7,035 bases of DNA from Gammaproteobacteria bacterium UBA5338 (GTDB lineage Bacteria > Pseudomonadota > Gammaproteobacteria > Pseudomonadales > UBA5862), in contig DHQM01000053.1 of NCBI GenBank assembly GCA_002408105.1, positions 1,219 to 8,253 on the forward strand, given 5' to 3'. Shown here in pieces: positions 5,220-7,035 of the stretch. The notes under the pieces were generated by a model. The model did not search any database and was not told where the DNA came from. It saw only the letters and a program-made list of their open reading frames with translations. A program made the translations under genes and the position numbers. The stretch's first letter is position 1, and each line of letters starts with the position of its first letter.

Positions 5220-6134
5220 TTACTCGCTTGGCTGATCCCAGTCGGGGGTGTTTGAAATCCGTTCGGCGAAAAAGTCCACGAATGCGCGCACTTTCGGTGA
5301 GAGATGCCGGCGTTGTGGGTACACGAGGAAAATGGAAAGCTCCAGCGTCTGGTAATTGACCAGGAGTGGTCGCAAGCGCCCCGCTTGAATGTCTTGGCCC
5401 ACGGCGAAGGTGGGCGTACGCGTGATGCCCACCCCGCCGAGTAGCGCTTCGCGCAATGCGAGGCTGTTGTTCGTCTGCACCGAACCCGACACCGGCACGG
5501 AAACCGGGGTGCCATCCGGTGCCCGGAAATGCCAGTTGCGGGCGGCTTCCTGATGGCGATAGGTGATGACGTTGTGGTGCTGCAGTTCGTCCGGCGTGGT
5601 CGGTGTGCCGTGCCGCTCAAGATACGCCGGCGCAGCCACCACGGCATGACGACAGGGCCCCAGCCGTCGCGCCACCAATGAGGAATCCGGGAGTTCGGAG
5701 ATCCGAACCGAAAGATCGAACCCTTCCTCGATCACGTCCACCTTGCGATCGTCGAGGTTCATGTCAATCGAAACTTCGGGGTATTGACGAAGGAAATCCG
5801 GCAGTGCGGGCGCCACGTGCAAGATACCGAAGGACATCGGCGTATTGAGCCTAAGCGTTCCTCTCGGCTCACCCTGCAGCCGGGAAATCTCGGCTTCCGC
5901 CTCCTCAATTTCGTGTAGCGCTCGGCGACTCCGCTCATAAAAGGCTCTGCCCACCTCGGTGAGGCTCAGGCGTCGCGTTGTGCGATTCAGAAGCCGCGCG
6001 CCTAAGCGGTCTTCGAGTCGGGTGACATATTTGCTGACCACCGATTTCGATAGCGAGAGCGCTTCCGCCGCGGCGGTGAAACTTCCGCTATCGACCACTT
6101 GGGTGAATACCGCGATGTCGGTCAGTGAGTTCAT
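5220..6134 (-). CDS. LysR-type transcriptional regulator
   Basis: A 304-residue LysR regulator of normal family length. The winged helix-turn-helix occupies about residues 2-62 (IAVFTQVVDSGSF, AAAEALSLSKSVVSKYVTRLE, LNRTTRRLSLTEVG). The effector-binding domain runs from about 90 to 295, with RGTLRLNTPMSFG at its start and GVGITRTPTFAVGQDI in its second lobe. It is divergent from the small oxidoreductase gene, the classic layout for a LysR protein that controls its neighbour and itself; the effector is unknown. The start ATG at 6134 gives the standard MxSLTDIAVF beginning and has a GGGA just upstream, although rather close. An alternative in-frame ATG at 6146 adds MAGT and has no visible ribosome binding site. 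The group resembles regulators that act with quinone or NADPH oxidoreductases, but that is only suggestive. Confidence 0.92.
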   Translation of the reverse strand: MNSLTDIAVFTQVVDSGSFTAAAEALSLSKSVVSKYVTRLEDRLGARLLNRTTRRLSLTEVGRAFYERSRRALHEIEEAEAEISRLQGEPRGTLRLNTPMSFGILHVAPALPDFLRQYPEVSIDMNLDDRKVDVIEEGFDLSVRISELPDSSLVARRLGPCRHAVVAAPAYLERHGTPTTPDELQHHNVITYRHQEAARNWHFRAPDGTPVSVPVSGSVQTNNSLALREALLGGVGITRTPTFAVGQDIQAGRLRPLLVNYQTLELSIFLVYPQRRHLSPKVRAFVDFFAERISNTPDWDQPSE

Positions 6135-6165
6135 CGTTCCCGCCATTAGTGAATATTCGTGAACA

Positions 6166-6197
6166 ATCTTATTCCGTTGAACCCGATTATTAAATCG
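6166..6197. promoter_or_regulatory. LysR operator candidate over LysR promoter
   Basis: CGATT (6184-6188) and AATCG (6193-6197) form a 14-base perfect palindrome around ATTA in the divergent intergenic region. On the minus strand TAAGAT (6171-6166) is a fair -10 for the LysR gene. Its -35 position would then fall inside the palindrome, so binding there could repress the regulator's own gene. TTGAAC at 6177-6182 might be a plus-strand -35, but no good -10 follows. Assigning the palindrome to this LysR protein is inference from location. Confidence 0.4.
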
Positions 6198-6227
6198 CCA
6201 ATGCTGAGTATCTTGTGTGGAACGACA

Positions 6228-6266
6228 GAAAACCCGGTGCTGACTGGGTTTTTCAGCGGAAAAACC
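6228..6266 (+). promoter_or_regulatory. mutually exclusive hairpins in oxidoreductase leader
   Basis: Three short segments compete. GAAAACCC (6228-6235) can pair with GGGTTTTTC (6246-6254), with one T unpaired; the T-run in the right arm gives it a terminator-like look. The overlapping GGTTTTTC (6247-6254) can instead pair perfectly with GAAAAACC (6259-6266) around an AGCG loop, an eight-pair stem. The middle arm is shared, so only one hairpin can form at a time. If the transcript begins upstream of 6228 this could be a switch; if it begins downstream, these are simply DNA repeats. Confidence 0.4.
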
Positions 6267-6298
6267 AAGCCTGAACAGAAGCGTAAGGAGTTTGATTC

Positions 6299-6940
6299 AT
6301 GCGAATCACGGTATTCGGAGCGGCCGGGAACGTCGGACGCCGGGTTGTCAGCGAAGCACTGTCACGTGGGCACGAAGTCACTGCGGTCGTTCGTGACCCG
6401 GCCCGCTTCGATGAGTTGCCCGCCGGTGCCATTGCCCATGTCGGGGATGCGGCCAACATCGATGACGTGGTCCGGCTCAGCCACGGCAAAGATGCGGTGG
6501 TCAACGCCACGCGGTCGGCAACGAGCAATCGTGACGAAGTCGCCGCTACGACCGGCACGCTCATGGACGGACTGGCCCGCACCGGTGTGCGGTTATTGAT
6601 CGTGGGTGGCGCTGCGAGTCTGTCGGTGCCGGGTACTACCGGACGGACGGTGCTCGATGATCCGAGATTCCTTTCCCCGGCCACTCGCTCAATCGGTGAG
6701 GCCAGCTTGGCTCAGTTGCAGGTTTGTCTCGCGGAAACCCGCGTGGACTGGGTCTATTTGAGTCCACCGGCACGCCTGTTTCCCGGCCTGCGTACTGGGA
6801 ACTATCGCTTGGGTACCGACGAACTTCTGCTTGATAGCGCAGGTCACTCGGAGATTTCCATTGAGGATCTGGCGGTGGTGCTCCTGGACGAAGCCGAGTC
6901 GCCCAAGCATCACCAAACCCGATTCACCACCGCTTATTGA
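6299..6940 (+). CDS. NAD(P)-binding oxidoreductase, atypical short-chain/NmrA-like
   Basis: A 213-residue single-domain Rossmann protein. The N-terminal strand ITVFGAAGNVG carries the glycine motif Gly7, Gly10, Gly13. VVRDP (30-34) follows the second strand, where Arg32 in place of an acidic residue favours NADP(H). HVGDAAN (47-53) and the strand LLIVGGAASL (99-108) fit the small NAD(P)H-binding family that includes YwnB-like and NmrA-like proteins. There is no Tyr-x3-Lys catalytic pair of classical short-chain dehydrogenases in the usual place, so it may be a reductase of unknown substrate or a redox-sensing protein. AAGGAG lies eight bases before the ATG, a strong ribosome binding site that fixes the start. 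It is divergent from the LysR gene and followed after 28 bases by a second gene, so a LysR-controlled operon is likely. Substrate unknown. Confidence 0.88.
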   Translation: MRITVFGAAGNVGRRVVSEALSRGHEVTAVVRDPARFDELPAGAIAHVGDAANIDDVVRLSHGKDAVVNATRSATSNRDEVAATTGTLMDGLARTGVRLLIVGGAASLSVPGTTGRTVLDDPRFLSPATRSIGEASLAQLQVCLAETRVDWVYLSPPARLFPGLRTGNYRLGTDELLLDSAGHSEISIEDLAVVLLDEAESPKHHQTRFTTAY

Positions 6941-6968
6941 CCATGGCACCAACCCCGGGAGACCGACA

Positions 6969-7035
6969 ATGAAACACGCACTTTCGCAACTGATCGTCAC
7001 GGGCGCTTCGCTGGCGGTATTGGCGCTGCCGGCAA
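6969..7035 (+). CDS. start of a gene for an exported protein (cut by window end)
   Basis: Only the first 22 codons are present: MKHALSQLIVTGASLAVLALPA. A Lys near the start, a hydrophobic core and the closing small residues make a Sec signal peptide, so the product is likely exported to the periplasm or membrane. GGGAG seven bases before the ATG supports the start. The gene follows the oxidoreductase by 28 bases in the same direction and is probably in the same operon. The mature protein is outside the window, so its function cannot be judged. Confidence 0.7.
   Translation, partial: MKHALSQLIVTGASLAVLALPA

Noticed and set aside
4988..5647. 219-residue minus-strand open frame spanning the usp end and LysR
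   Set aside because: It overlaps the real LysR gene in another frame, and the translation is low-complexity Arg/Ser/Thr/Pro.
1..7035. CRISPR arrays, insertion sequences, rRNA or tRNA genes
   Set aside because: No regularly spaced repeats, transposase motifs, terminal inverted repeats or cloverleaf sequences were seen on reading both strands.

Overview
The window reads as a GC-rich proteobacterial chromosome, most likely gammaproteobacterial or a close relative, with one short AT-rich block of foreign DNA at its left edge. The Proteobacteria reading rests on the E. coli-like GabD, the SulP/Usp pair and the LysR style. I cannot name a genus from the sequence alone.

Left edge (1 to about 632): an integron gene cassette lies in reverse orientation (20-536). 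It carries a 141-residue membrane-anchored protein of unknown function and its own attC recombination site. The start of a second cassette runs off the left end. No integron integrase gene is visible, so this is either the attI-proximal end of an array whose integrase is lost or elsewhere, or a group of attC sites without an integrase. The AT-rich sequence continues about 95 bases to the right of the cassette and then changes sharply to host-like GC-rich DNA at about 633.

Middle (736-5133): gabD (NAD(P)-dependent succinate-semialdehyde dehydrogenase, GABA/4-aminobutyrate catabolism) is read leftward, toward the cassette. Facing away from it across a 562-base gap is a two-gene operon: a SulP-family anion transporter with a C-terminal STAS domain, then a two-domain universal stress protein 20 bases downstream. 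The gap holds a good sigma70-type promoter (TTGTGG-17-TAGAAT). About 150 bases after it comes an intrinsic-terminator-like hairpin with five T, still upstream of the transporter. This suggests an attenuated leader or a small RNA.

Right (5220-7035): a LysR-type regulator (leftward) is divergent from a small NAD(P)-binding oxidoreductase of the atypical short-chain/NmrA-like type. The oxidoreductase is followed after 28 bases by the start of a gene for an exported protein, cut by the window end. The 164-base divergent region holds a 14-base palindrome suited to the LysR protein, and a pair of overlapping hairpins that cannot both form in the oxidoreductase leader.

The housekeeping genes are ordinary. 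The parts worth a second look are the integron cassette with its missing platform, the structured leader before the SulP gene, and the alternative hairpins before the oxidoreductase.
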